Shown here: positions 1 through 8,457 of the stretch, piece after piece
Layout: each line of letters begins with the position of its first letter
Numbering within the stretch: the stretch's first letter is position 1
Assembly: GCA_035556195.1 (NCBI GenBank)
Contig: DATMFK010000013.1
Span: 1 to 64,000 of the forward strand
Source of the DNA: G016756615 sp035556195
Lineage (GTDB): Bacteria > Pseudomonadota > Alphaproteobacteria > Rhizobiales > Rhizobiaceae
Length of the DNA stretch: 64,000 nucleotides
Reading direction: 5' to 3'
Position numbers and translations under genes: made by a program
The notes under the pieces: model-generated
Seen by the model: only the letters and a program-made list of their open reading frames with translations
Told to the model about the DNA's origin: nothing
Databases searched by the model: none

Positions 1-1
1 G

Positions 2-1147
2 AAGGGCGGCCTCGCCCAGGTCAACATCATCGGCTCCGTCATCTTCTCCGGCATGTCCGGCACCGCGCTGGCCGACGCCGCCGGCATCGGCACGATCGAG
101 ATCAAGGCGATGAAGGATCACGGCTATCCGGTGGAGGCCGCGGTGGGCGTCACCGCCGCTTCGGCGACGCTCGGCCCGATCTTCCCGCCCTCGCTCCCCT
201 TCGTCATCTACGGCATGATGGCCAACGTCTCGATCGGCGCGCTGTTCATGGCCGGCGTCCTGCCCGGCGTGGTGATGACCGTGCTGATGATGATAACCGT
301 CGCCATCTTCGCCTATAAACGCGGCTGGGGATCGGACACGCCCTTCGAGGTCAGGCGGCTCGCAGCGGCTTCCGTCGAGGTGCTCGTCGTGTCCGCCTTT
401 CCCGTCGCCGTCTATCTGCTGATCCTGGCGGGGCTCTCGATCAACATCGCCGTCGGCATCGCGCTGGTCATCCTGATCGCGCTCGACTGGTATTTCGACT
501 TCTCTGCCGTCATGGCGCTGATGACCCCGGTGATCCTCATCGGCGGCATGACGATGGGCTGGTTCACGCCGACCGAGGCCGCCATGGCCGCCGTCATCTG
601 GTCGCTGTTCCTCGGCCTGGTGCGCTACCGTTCCATGACCTTCCGCACACTGGCCAAGGCGAGCTTCGACACGATCGAGACCACGGCGTCCGTGCTCTTC
701 ATCGTCACGGCCGCCTCGATCTTCGCCTGGCTGCTCACCGTCAGCCAGGCCGCGCAGGCCTTCTCGACCTTCATCTTCGCGCTCACTGAGAACAAATGGG
801 TGTTCCTCATCCTGGTGAACATATTGATGCTGGTCGTCGGCTGCTTCCTCGACACGATCGCGGCGATCACCATTCTGGTGCCGATCCTGCTGCCGGTCGC
901 CGCCATCTATGGCATCGACCCGATCCATTTCGGGCTGATCATGACGCTGAACCTGATGATCGGCCTGCTCCACCCGCCGCTCGGCATGGTGCTGTTCGTG
1001 CTGTCGCGCGTGGCCAAGCTTTCCGTGGAGCGCACCACCATGGCCATCCTGCCTTGGCTGGTGCCGTTGATCCTGGCGCTGCTCCTTATTACCTTCGTAC
1101 CGGCGATCACGCTGTGGCTGCCGCAGCAATTGGGGCTGATCCGATGA
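2..1147 (+). CDS. TRAP transporter large permease (DctM family), 5' partial
   Basis: The gene enters the window already in frame, so its start lies upstream. About 381 residues are visible of a family usually near 425. The visible start carries the conserved stretch around GGLAQVNIIGSVIFSGMSG, followed by ADAAGIGTIEI, which is typical of DctM proteins. The rest is a run of hydrophobic membrane segments with PTEAA in the middle. DctM is the inner-membrane channel subunit of TRAP transporters, which use a periplasmic binding protein and an ion gradient to import organic acids. The small DctQ and DctP partners should lie just upstream. The stop overlaps the next start as ATGA, so permease and dehydrogenase are co-translated. 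The substrate may therefore be a sugar acid, which is an inference. Confidence 0.93.
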   Translation, partial: KGGLAQVNIIGSVIFSGMSGTALADAAGIGTIEIKAMKDHGYPVEAAVGVTAASATLGPIFPPSLPFVIYGMMANVSIGALFMAGVLPGVVMTVLMMITVAIFAYKRGWGSDTPFEVRRLAAASVEVLVVSAFPVAVYLLILAGLSINIAVGIALVILIALDWYFDFSAVMALMTPVILIGGMTMGWFTPTEAAMAAVIWSLFLGLVRYRSMTFRTLAKASFDTIETTASVLFIVTAASIFAWLLTVSQAAQAFSTFIFALTENKWVFLILVNILMLVVGCFLDTIAAITILVPILLPVAAIYGIDPIHFGLIMTLNLMIGLLHPPLGMVLFVLSRVAKLSVERTTMAILPWLVPLILALLLITFVPAITLWLPQQLGLIR

Positions 1148-2184
1148 AGACCATCGCCGCGACGCTTTACGGACCGGAGGATCTCAGACTCGTCGAGCGT
1201 ACCCTGCCTCCGCTTTCCCCCGGCATGGTGCGGATCAAGTTCGGCGCCGGCGGCATCTGCGGCTCGGACCTGCACTATTTCCGTCATGCCAGGACCGGCA
1301 ATTTCGTCGTGACCGAGCCCCTTACCCTCGGCCATGAGATCGCCGGCACGATCGTCGAAACGAGAGGCGACGTCGGCCAGCTGAAATCCGGCGACCGCGT
1401 CGCGGTCAACCCGTCGCGCTGGTGCCGATCCTGCGCCCGTTGTCGCGAGGGGCGGCCGAACCTCTGCGAGAATATCTATTTCATGGGCTCGGCCTCGAAG
1501 ACGCCGCATATGCAGGGCGGCTTCGCCGAGTTCTTCGACGCCGTGCCGGCGCAATGCGCGATGCTGCCGGGGAGCGTTTCGCTCGCCGATGCCGCGCTGG
1601 CCGAGCCCCTGGCCGTGGCTCTGCACGCCGCTGCCCGGGCCGGCGCGCTGGACGGCGTCCATGTCGCGCTGTTCGGCGGCGGGCCGATCGGCCTCCTCAC
1701 CATGCTCGCCGCGAAGCTCGCCGGCGCCGGGGCCGTCACGGTCGTCGACATCGCCGAGGCGCCGCTCGCCTTCGCGACCAAGCTCGGCGCGGATCGCACC
1801 GCCGACATTTCCGGCGGCGAAGGCGAACTCGAGACGCTCGCCGGGGATCATGCCATCGACGTCGCCTTCGAAGTCTCCGGCACGGCTGCCGGGCTTGCCT
1901 CGGCGATCCGCCATGTTCGGCGGGGTGGAACCCTCGTCCAGATCGGCAACCTGCCGGGTGGGGATATCCCCGTGCCGGCCAATTCGATCATGGCCAAGGA
2001 ACTGGATGTCAGGGGCACATTCCGCTTCGGCGATGAGTTCACGCATGCCGTCGAACTCATTGCGTCCGGCGTGGTCGCCGTGAGCCAGCTCGTCACCGCC
2101 AGCCGCCCCCTCGCGGCAGCGCCGGAAGCTTTCCGCCTCGCGCTCGACCGCAGGCAGAGCGTCAAGGTGGTGCTGACGGCGTAA
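1144..2184 (+). CDS. Zinc-dependent dehydrogenase, L-idonate 5-dehydrogenase-like
   Basis: This is a 346-residue medium-chain alcohol dehydrogenase. Catalytic zinc ligands are visible at Cys39 and His64-Glu65 (GHE). The structural zinc lobe has Cys94, 97, 100 and 108 (WCRSCARC...NLC). A Rossmann glycine motif GGGPIG follows near residue 178. Length and overall pattern match L-idonate 5-dehydrogenase, which oxidises L-idonate to 5-ketogluconate with NAD(P)+. Related sorbitol or threonine dehydrogenases remain possible. The start at 1144 is chosen because it makes an ATGA overlap with the TRAP permease stop and leaves a normal N-terminus. The pairing suggests uptake and first oxidation of a sugar acid. 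No downstream gene appears to continue this operon. Confidence 0.85.
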   Translation: MKTIAATLYGPEDLRLVERTLPPLSPGMVRIKFGAGGICGSDLHYFRHARTGNFVVTEPLTLGHEIAGTIVETRGDVGQLKSGDRVAVNPSRWCRSCARCREGRPNLCENIYFMGSASKTPHMQGGFAEFFDAVPAQCAMLPGSVSLADAALAEPLAVALHAAARAGALDGVHVALFGGGPIGLLTMLAAKLAGAGAVTVVDIAEAPLAFATKLGADRTADISGGEGELETLAGDHAIDVAFEVSGTAAGLASAIRHVRRGGTLVQIGNLPGGDIPVPANSIMAKELDVRGTFRFGDEFTHAVELIASGVVAVSQLVTASRPLAAAPEAFRLALDRRQSVKVVLTA

Positions 2185-2220
2185 CCCCCTTCGATTTCAG
2201 TGCCCACAAGGTGTGCTGGT

Positions 2221-2249
2221 TTGACAGTGGACCATGTGCAATTTATGGT
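2221..2249 (+). promoter_or_regulatory. Housekeeping-type promoter ahead of the membrane protein gene
   Basis: A perfect -35 box TTGACA lies at 2221-2226. It is followed by a 17-base spacer and a TATGGT -10 box at 2244-2249. A short palindrome CTAGATCTAG (2255-2264) and a G-rich ribosome-binding site lie between it and the ATG at 2274. The sequence match is good, but activity is inferred. Confidence 0.5.
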
Positions 2250-2273
2250 TGATTCTAGATCTAGGGGGGCAGA

Positions 2274-3068
2274 ATGGCGTTGGCATCGGCAGCCAGTCCG
2301 GAGAGTTTCGCGATTGGTAGGGTGCTTCGCGACACGTTCGGCATTATCGGCCGCAATATCGGCCTTTGCCTGGGGCTGCTCTCACTGCTTTGCGGATTGC
2401 CCGCCCTGATTCTCGAATATTCGGTACCAGGCACGCTGGCGCCAGGCTCGGATATGATCGAAACGTCTCCGACTGTCGCATTCACTGCATTGGTCATCTA
2501 CACGATTGTCGCGTTCGTGCTGGGAATATTTCTGCTCGGGGCGCTGCCGCGGATGGCCATTGACGATAAACAGGGAAGACGGCCGTCCTTTGACGGCTGT
2601 CTTTCGACAGGGGTCGCCGTCGCGTTGCCGGTCGCAGTCATCGCCATCCTCACCTACCTACCCGTCGTACTTGGCATCTTCCTTTCAGCCTTTGCCGGAA
2701 CATTATTGCCCTACGGCTCCGGCATTGGCTTCATGCTCACAATCGTCCTCTGGACCATGCTGCTGCTGCGCTGGTTTCTCGCTATCCCCATTCAGGTCCA
2801 GGAACGGCTTGGGGTATTCGCCAGTCTGAAGCGAAGCGCTACTTTGACCAAGGGAAGACGCTGGTCTCTCTTGGGCCTGTCCGTCGTTCTGATCGTCGTC
2901 TTGACGATCGCGCAGATTGCCCTTGGACTGGTTGCCATGCTTCTCCCGGCTAACGGGGTCGCGTTTGGCCTTGCGGTCGCTTCCACGGCATGGACAGTCG
3001 GGATGGTCGTCGCCAGCACGGTAGCCTATTTGGAATTGCGCGCGGCCAGGGAAGGAAGCCGCGCCTAG
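2274..3068 (+). CDS. Polytopic membrane protein of unknown function
   Basis: The product has 264 residues with about six hydrophobic segments (near 24-45, 70-92, 115-140, 145-165, 200-222 and 230-255). There are few charged residues except in the loops, such as DKQGRRPSFDG and KRSATLTKGRR. The amphipathic start (SFAIGRVLRDTFGIIGRNIG) and the overall pattern resemble the membrane domains of YciC-like or glycerophosphodiester phosphodiesterase-associated proteins. I see no catalytic motif, so no function is assigned. The ATG at 2274 follows a strong G-rich Shine-Dalgarno sequence and a recognisable promoter, so it is transcribed alone. Its base composition is less GC-rich than its neighbours. 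Confidence 0.7.
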   Translation: MALASAASPESFAIGRVLRDTFGIIGRNIGLCLGLLSLLCGLPALILEYSVPGTLAPGSDMIETSPTVAFTALVIYTIVAFVLGIFLLGALPRMAIDDKQGRRPSFDGCLSTGVAVALPVAVIAILTYLPVVLGIFLSAFAGTLLPYGSGIGFMLTIVLWTMLLLRWFLAIPIQVQERLGVFASLKRSATLTKGRRWSLLGLSVVLIVVLTIAQIALGLVAMLLPANGVAFGLAVASTAWTVGMVVASTVAYLELRAAREGSRA

Positions 3069-3192
3069 AATCGACGGAGATATTCTCCAGAACCGCTGAA
3101 GCTCCGAGCGGACGCGGGCACGCATCAATCGCTGGTACGGCACAGCCACTTCGCCTATCTTCCGGCAATGAAATCCTTCAAGCGGAACGAAC

Positions 3193-4452
3193 ATGGCTCG
3201 TAGGGCGGGAAGCGCTGACCTGCCGCTACATGGCGGGCGGGTGCCGCCCTGGCTCGCCAACCGCATGACGCGGCTCGGCTCGGTCATCACCGAGGCCATC
3301 GTCCACCATTATGGCCGCGACGAGCTCCTGCGTCGCCTCGCCCATCCCTTCTGGTTCCAATCCTTCGGCGCCGTCATGGGCATGGACTGGCACTCCTCCG
3401 GCATCACGACCAGCGTGCTCGGCGCGCTGAAGCGCGGGCTCGGTCCGCTGTCGGGCGAGCTCGGCATCCATGTCTGTGGCGGGCGCGGCAAGCATTCCAG
3501 GCAGACGCCGCACGAACTCGTCGCGATCGGCGACAAGGTCGGTTTCGATGGCGCAGCACTTGCCCAGGCGAGCCGCCTCGTCGCCAAGGTCGACAGCGCC
3601 GCCGTGCAGGACGGCTTCGATCTCTACCTCCACGGTTTCGTGGTGACCGACGAAGGGAACTGGGTCGTCGTCCAGCAGGGCATGAACGACGACAGCCGCA
3701 AGGCCAGGCGGTATCATTGGTTGTCGGAAGGGTTGAAGAGCTTCGTCGACGAGCCGCATTCGGCGATTGACGGCGAAAGACAGGGCAAGATCGTCAACCT
3801 GACCGATCATCGCGCCGAAGCCTCGCGCCGGGCCCAGCTCGACCTCCTCGCCGATCTCGGCCCCGACGGAATCGCCCGCGAATTCGCAACGCTCGAAGGG
3901 CGGACGGAAAAGCCCAGGTCAGAGCAACTCGTCCTCCCGCATCTCGTCATGCCGGCCCACCACGACGTCCGCGCAAAGGACGTGCTGGCGCCGCGCCTCC
4001 ACGCGACGCTTGCCGCCGCTGCCGATCGCGGCCCGGCTGATTTCGCCGACCTGTTGTTGGTGCCCGGCGTCGGCGCGCGCACCGTGCAGTCGCTTGCCAT
4101 GGTCGCCGAGGTCGTCCATGGCGCGCCCTACCGCTTCACCGACCCTGCCCGCTTCTCCTTCGCCCATGGCGGCAAGGACAGGCACCCCTTCCCCGTGCCG
4201 ACCCGCGTCTACGACCAGACCATCGACGTGCTGAAATCGGCCGTGTGTAAGGCCAAGCTCGGCAATGACGAGGAACTCGCCGCGCTGAAACGCCTCGACG
4301 ACCAGGCCCGGCTGCTCGAGCGCCGCGTCTCCGGCCCTTCGGTCGAGCAGCTCATCGCCGAGGAGCGGTTCCAGTCCCATGCGCTGGGCGGCCGTAGCGT
4401 ATTTGGGTGGGAGCAGGAGCCTGGGACAGACGCGACGCGCAGGCGGACATAG
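3193..4452 (+). CDS. DUF763 protein with a helix-hairpin-helix motif
   Basis: This is a 419-residue member of DUF763, recognised from its N-terminal half (SADLPLHGGRVPPWL, FGAVMGMDWHSSGITT, GLGPLSGELGIHVCGGRGKHSRQTP). The family occurs in archaea and some bacteria and has no established function that I know of. Near residues 283-305 there is a clear helix-hairpin-helix signature (DLLLVPGVGARTV), a non-specific DNA-binding element found in repair and recombination proteins. The C-terminus is charged and likely helical. It lies upstream of ligD and ku on the same strand, separated by a repeat-filled gap. A role in DNA end processing or repair is an inference from the HhH motif and the neighbours. 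Confidence 0.88.
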   Translation: MARRAGSADLPLHGGRVPPWLANRMTRLGSVITEAIVHHYGRDELLRRLAHPFWFQSFGAVMGMDWHSSGITTSVLGALKRGLGPLSGELGIHVCGGRGKHSRQTPHELVAIGDKVGFDGAALAQASRLVAKVDSAAVQDGFDLYLHGFVVTDEGNWVVVQQGMNDDSRKARRYHWLSEGLKSFVDEPHSAIDGERQGKIVNLTDHRAEASRRAQLDLLADLGPDGIAREFATLEGRTEKPRSEQLVLPHLVMPAHHDVRAKDVLAPRLHATLAAAADRGPADFADLLLVPGVGARTVQSLAMVAEVVHGAPYRFTDPARFSFAHGGKDRHPFPVPTRVYDQTIDVLKSAVCKAKLGNDEELAALKRLDDQARLLERRVSGPSVEQLIAEERFQSHALGGRSVFGWEQEPGTDATRRRT

Positions 4453-4455
4453 CCC

Positions 4456-4915
4456 CTCCCCCGGCCTCCGCCTCGCCCAGCCGATCTCTCCCCTAGGGGA
4501 GAAAAGGTTTTCTGCGCGGGCGCCAAGCTGGCGTTCCAGAAGTCGCAAACGTTGCAGATGGATCCAGGCCACGGGCAAGCCTGTGGATGGGGTCACGTCG
4601 CCATCGCTTCGCTCGGTGCCGGCCCGAGGATGATGAAGCTTCCATGTCGATGCCAATCGCCAACGTTGGCGATTGGCGGCAGGTCTTCAACGCGATCGTC
4701 ATCCTCGGACGGGAGCCCGCGCCAGCGGGCGAGCTGATCCGAGGATCCATTCCGTTACGTGTGGGCAACCCACCCAACGTTGCAGAACGAAGTGGCCGAA
4801 CGGCAGTGATAGCAGCCATTATCCGACCCTATCGTACAGCTCCAGATGTGCGAATCCGATAGCCTTGGGGAGAGGGTGGCCGAGCGAAGCGGAAGCCGGG
4901 TGAGGGGCCTGCCGA
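4456..4915. repeat. Composite palindromic intergenic repeat, copy A
   Basis: The whole gap between the DUF763 gene and ligD is repeat. The core (about 4556-4864) holds two inverted hairpins sharing GGATCC, TCCGAGGAT and CATTCCG, joined by a centre containing CAATCGCCAACGTTGGCGAT. The right arm contains GGGCAACCCACCC and TGCAGAACG. The same blocks recur near 9600, 14400, 22900, 45100 and 48100. The core is bracketed by two halves of another element of the CCCCTC...CTCTCCCC type (4456-4505 and 4865-4910). No coding sequence is supported here. Confidence 0.85.
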
Positions 4916-4960
4916 CAGCAATACTGGAATTTGGTTTCTTCTCACATTAGCCTCCATGCC

Positions 4961-7405
4961 ATGCCGCAGGGGAAACTCAAGACCTATCGCGAGAAGCGCG
5001 ACTTCTCGAAAACCACCGAGCCACGGGGCGGCTTCGGCGATAGCGGCAACCGTTTCGTCGTGCACAAGCACTCCGCCACCTCGGATCACTATGATCTCAG
5101 GCTCCAGGTCGGCGACGTCCTGAAGAGCTGGGCGGTACCGCGCGGGCCCTCGCTCAACCCGGCCGACAAGCGCCTTGCAGTGGAGACCGAGGATCATCCG
5201 CTCGAATATATCGATTTCGAAGGCGTGATCCCCGAAGGCGAATATGGCGGCGGACCCATGATCGTCTGGGACACCGGCACCTGGGCGCCGATGGACGATG
5301 TCGAGAAGAGCCTGAGAACCGGTGCCTTCAAGTTCCGTCTCGCCGGCGAGAAGCTGAGAGGCGGCTGGATGCTGACGCGCCTCAAGAAGAGCCAAGGCGA
5401 GGAACGGAACAACTGGCTCCTCTTCAAGGAGTACGATCTCGCCGCGGACGAGAAACTCGACATCCTCGCCGCGCGGCCGGAAAGCGTGAAGAGCGGACGA
5501 CGCATCGAAGAGCTCTTGGAAACGCCAAAGCCTGCCGTCCCCCGGCCCGAGCCGGGCAAGCTGGCGGGCGCCGTCCGCGCGCCCATGCCCGCCCGCATAG
5601 CGCCGCAGCTCGCGACAGCGGTCGACGAGCCGCCGCATGACGAGGACTGGCTGCACGAGATCAAGTTCGACGGCTACCGCACCATGGCCCATGTCGCGGA
5701 TGGCACGGTCAAGCTGATCACCCGCAACGGGCTCGACTGGACCAGGCGCTACGGCGATCTCGGCACGGCTTTCGCCCGGCTGCCTTGCCGCGAGGCTATC
5801 GTCGACGGCGAGGTGGTGGCGCTCGACAAGACAGGCGTCAGCCGCTTCGCCGCGTTGCAGGACGCGCTCTCGGAAGGTGCGGGGAACCGGCTGGTCTTCT
5901 ACGCCTTCGACCTTCTTTATCTCGACGGCTGGGACCTCCGCCCCGTGCCGCTCGCCAGGCGCAAGAAGGCGCTGGAAGGCCTGCTGGCCGCCCATGTTTC
6001 GCGCAATTCGGCCATCCAGCTCAGCGATCATATCGCGGGGGACGGTCGCGCGTTCTACATGCAGGCGGCCGAACTCGGACTGGAAGGGGTCGTCTCCAAG
6101 AAATCGGACGCTCCTTACCAGGAAGGCCGCACGAAGAGCTGGGTGAAAGCGAAGGCTCCGGAGATCGAGAATTTTGTCATCGCCGGCTACACGATCTCGC
6201 CTGCCACCGACGGTCTAGGCGCGCTAGCGCTCGGCGAATGGGTGGATGACGAGCTGCATTATCGAGGCAAGGTCGGGTCCGGTTTCGACGCGACGTCGTT
6301 GCGCGATCTCCTGGCGCGGCTCGAACCGCTGGCCGCAGGCGCCGCGCCGCTGGAGGGCGCGCCCAAGGGCACGATCTTCGTGCGGCCGGTGCTTTCGGCC
6401 CGCATTCGCTACGCCAACCGCACTCATGACGGCCTCTTGCGCCACGCCGTTTTCCTCGGCCTACGCGAAGCCGATATCTCCGGCGCGGCCCCTGTGGAGC
6501 GGAAGCGGCTGATCACCGACGCTGACCTCGCCTCGATCTGGGTGACCAACCCGACACGGCGTCTCCTCGGCAAATCCGGCCCGACCAAGCTCGACATCGC
6601 CGTCTACTACGCGCTTATCGGCGACTTCATGCTGCCGCACATCATGGGGCGGCCGGTCTCGCTGTTCCGCTGCCCGACGGGAAGGTTGCAGGACTGCTTC
6701 TTCCAGCGCCACGCCTTCACCGGCATGCCGCCGACGGTGGCGGTGATCAACACCACCAACTCCGACAATGAAGAGAAGACCTACATCTCCGTCGAGGACG
6801 CGAAGGGCTATCTCGCGCTCGCGCAATTCGGCGTGGTCGAGTTCCATGCCTGGGGAGCGTTGCGCCAGAGACTGGAGAAACCCGATCGTATCGTCTTCGA
6901 CCTCGACCCAGGCGAAGGCATCGGCTGGCGCGAGGTGGTCGAGGCCGCCGTCCATCTGCGCGGCGAGCTCTCCGCGCTCGGCCTCGTGCCTTTCGTGAAG
7001 ACCTCCGGCGGCAGGGGCATCCACGTCGTCGTGCCGGTCGTGCCGCGCCTCGGCTGGAAGGAGGTGCACAAGGCCACCAGCGACATCGCCACGCGTATCG
7101 CCGCCGCGGAGCCCGGCACCTTCACCGCCGTCATGGGCAAGGAGAACCGCAAGCGTCGCATCTTCATCGACTTCCACCGCAATGCCAGGAGCGCGACGGC
7201 CGCCGCTCCCTACTCGCTGCGGGCCCGCACCGGCATGCCCGCCTCGACGCCGCTTTCCTGGCAGGATCTCGAAGCAATCGACGCGCCGGAGGATTTGAAC
7301 TATTCTTCGCTTCCCGCGCTGGTGGCCAGCTCCGGCGATCCCTGGGCCGAGATCGACGAATCCGCCCGGGAACTGGCTGCGCCGCGCGGCGCTCGACGCC
7401 GTTGA
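4961..7405 (+). CDS. ligD: ATP-dependent DNA ligase D (PE-LIG-POL)
   Basis: LigD is the multifunctional enzyme of bacterial non-homologous end joining. The 814 residues hold three domains. An N-terminal 3'-phosphoesterase covers about 25-180 (VVHKHSATSDHYDLRL, EGEYGGGPMIVWDTG). An ATP-dependent ligase covers about 205-510, with the adenylated Lys235 in the KFDG motif. A C-terminal primase-polymerase covers about 527-800, with the metal-binding pair Asp647/Asp649 in VFDLDPGEG. This order matches LigD of pseudomonads and rhizobia. The ATG at 4961 begins MPQGKLKTYREKR, a natural start for the family. An in-frame TTG at 4931 would add ten residues and is less likely. Ku follows 151 bases downstream. 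Confidence 0.97.
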   Translation: MPQGKLKTYREKRDFSKTTEPRGGFGDSGNRFVVHKHSATSDHYDLRLQVGDVLKSWAVPRGPSLNPADKRLAVETEDHPLEYIDFEGVIPEGEYGGGPMIVWDTGTWAPMDDVEKSLRTGAFKFRLAGEKLRGGWMLTRLKKSQGEERNNWLLFKEYDLAADEKLDILAARPESVKSGRRIEELLETPKPAVPRPEPGKLAGAVRAPMPARIAPQLATAVDEPPHDEDWLHEIKFDGYRTMAHVADGTVKLITRNGLDWTRRYGDLGTAFARLPCREAIVDGEVVALDKTGVSRFAALQDALSEGAGNRLVFYAFDLLYLDGWDLRPVPLARRKKALEGLLAAHVSRNSAIQLSDHIAGDGRAFYMQAAELGLEGVVSKKSDAPYQEGRTKSWVKAKAPEIENFVIAGYTISPATDGLGALALGEWVDDELHYRGKVGSGFDATSLRDLLARLEPLAAGAAPLEGAPKGTIFVRPVLSARIRYANRTHDGLLRHAVFLGLREADISGAAPVERKRLITDADLASIWVTNPTRRLLGKSGPTKLDIAVYYALIGDFMLPHIMGRPVSLFRCPTGRLQDCFFQRHAFTGMPPTVAVINTTNSDNEEKTYISVEDAKGYLALAQFGVVEFHAWGALRQRLEKPDRIVFDLDPGEGIGWREVVEAAVHLRGELSALGLVPFVKTSGGRGIHVVVPVVPRLGWKEVHKATSDIATRIAAAEPGTFTAVMGKENRKRRIFIDFHRNARSATAAAPYSLRARTGMPASTPLSWQDLEAIDAPEDLNYSSLPALVASSGDPWAEIDESARELAAPRGARRR

Positions 7406-7556
7406 ATCGCTCCGGGGCGGCGCAGAGCGTCAGGATTGAATCCGGGGAGAAATGCCCGCCGAGAATGATCAGAACGTTTTCTTAAAGCATCCGGCCCGAA
7501 ACTGGGATGGGGTTTGGGGGCCGGTGCGAAACCTAGGTATCGCGTAGGAGTGACCC

Positions 7557-8417
7557 ATGGCGCCGAGAGCCAGTTGGAAAGGTTATCTGAAGCTCAGTCT
7601 GGTGAGCTGCCCGGTGCGGCTTTATCCCGCCACCAGCGCAAGCGAGCGCATCACCTTCAACCAGCTTCACAAGAAGACGCATAACCGCATCAACATGAAG
7701 CCGGTCGACCCGGAGCTCGGGCTTGTCGAGCGCTCCGATCTCGTCAAGGGCTATGAGTACGAAGCCAAGCAATACGTCATCATCGACGACGCCGATCTCG
7801 AAGCCGTCAAGATCGAATCGAACCATACGATGAACATCGAGGCCTTCGTCGAGGAAGGCTCCGTCGACGTCATCTACCAGGACGCGCCCTATTATCTGGC
7901 GCCGGACGGGGCGATGGCCGAGGAAACCTTCATCGTGCTGCGCGAGGCGCTGCGCCGGACAGGCAAGCTGGCCATCGCACGCCTCGTGCTCTCCAGCCGC
8001 GAGCGCGTCGTCACCATCGGGCCGCGAGAAACCGGCATGTTCGTCTCGACCTTGCGCAACCCCAACGAAGTGCGCGGCACGGCCGAATATTTCGGCAACA
8101 TCCCCGTCGGCAATCCGGATCCGGAGATGCTGCAGCTCGCCGAGGCGCTGATCGAGCAGAAGGTCACCACCTTCGATCCCAAGACCTACGAGGATCGCTA
8201 CGAGATCGCGCTCATGGCGATGATCAAGGAGAAGCTCAAGGGTCACAAGCCGATCATCGCGGCCGCGCCCGAGCGTGGAAATGTCGTCAACCTGATGGAC
8301 GCGCTCAAGGCAAGCCTGTCCCAGACCAAGCCGCCGGCGAAGAGCAAGTCCAAGGCGCCGGCCGATGCCAAGCCGGCCGCGAAGGCAGCGGCAAAGCCGA
8401 GCCGGAAGAAGGCTTGA
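7557..8417 (+). CDS. ku: Non-homologous end-joining protein Ku
   Basis: The 286-residue product has the bacterial Ku core from the first residues (ASWKGYLKLSLVSCPVRLYPA) through the bridge region (YYLAPDGAMAEETFIVLREAL) to about residue 255. A lysine/alanine/proline-rich tail (SKSKAPADAKPAAKAAAKPSRKKA) follows. Ku forms a ring on double-strand ends and recruits LigD, and basic tails of this kind are known to modulate DNA threading and ligase stimulation. Together with LigD this makes a complete two-component end-joining system. Only 40 bases separate the stop from the next gene, so the BRCT/TPR protein is probably co-transcribed. Confidence 0.97.
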   Translation: MAPRASWKGYLKLSLVSCPVRLYPATSASERITFNQLHKKTHNRINMKPVDPELGLVERSDLVKGYEYEAKQYVIIDDADLEAVKIESNHTMNIEAFVEEGSVDVIYQDAPYYLAPDGAMAEETFIVLREALRRTGKLAIARLVLSSRERVVTIGPRETGMFVSTLRNPNEVRGTAEYFGNIPVGNPDPEMLQLAEALIEQKVTTFDPKTYEDRYEIALMAMIKEKLKGHKPIIAAAPERGNVVNLMDALKASLSQTKPPAKSKSKAPADAKPAAKAAAKPSRKKA

Positions 8418-8457
8418 TGAGGGGTCTGCGACGCGCGGCGGGGAGCAGGCCCCGCCC

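Noticed and set aside
907..2046. Long minus-strand open frame opposite the permease and dehydrogenase genes
   Set aside because: It is a shadow of GC-rich codons in two well-recognised plus-strand genes and matches no family.
2271..3068. Integrated foreign DNA around the membrane protein gene
   Set aside because: The GC content is somewhat lower than nearby, but there is no integrase, attachment site, tRNA or phage-type gene to support transfer.
4379..4903. Several short open frames in the gap between the DUF763 gene and ligD
   Set aside because: They run through palindromic repeat DNA in many frames. The same peptides recur wherever the repeat recurs.
4931..4960. TTG start for ligD ten codons upstream of the ATG
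   Set aside because: No ribosome site and a non-family N-terminus; the ATG at 4961 begins with the conserved KLKTYREKR segment.
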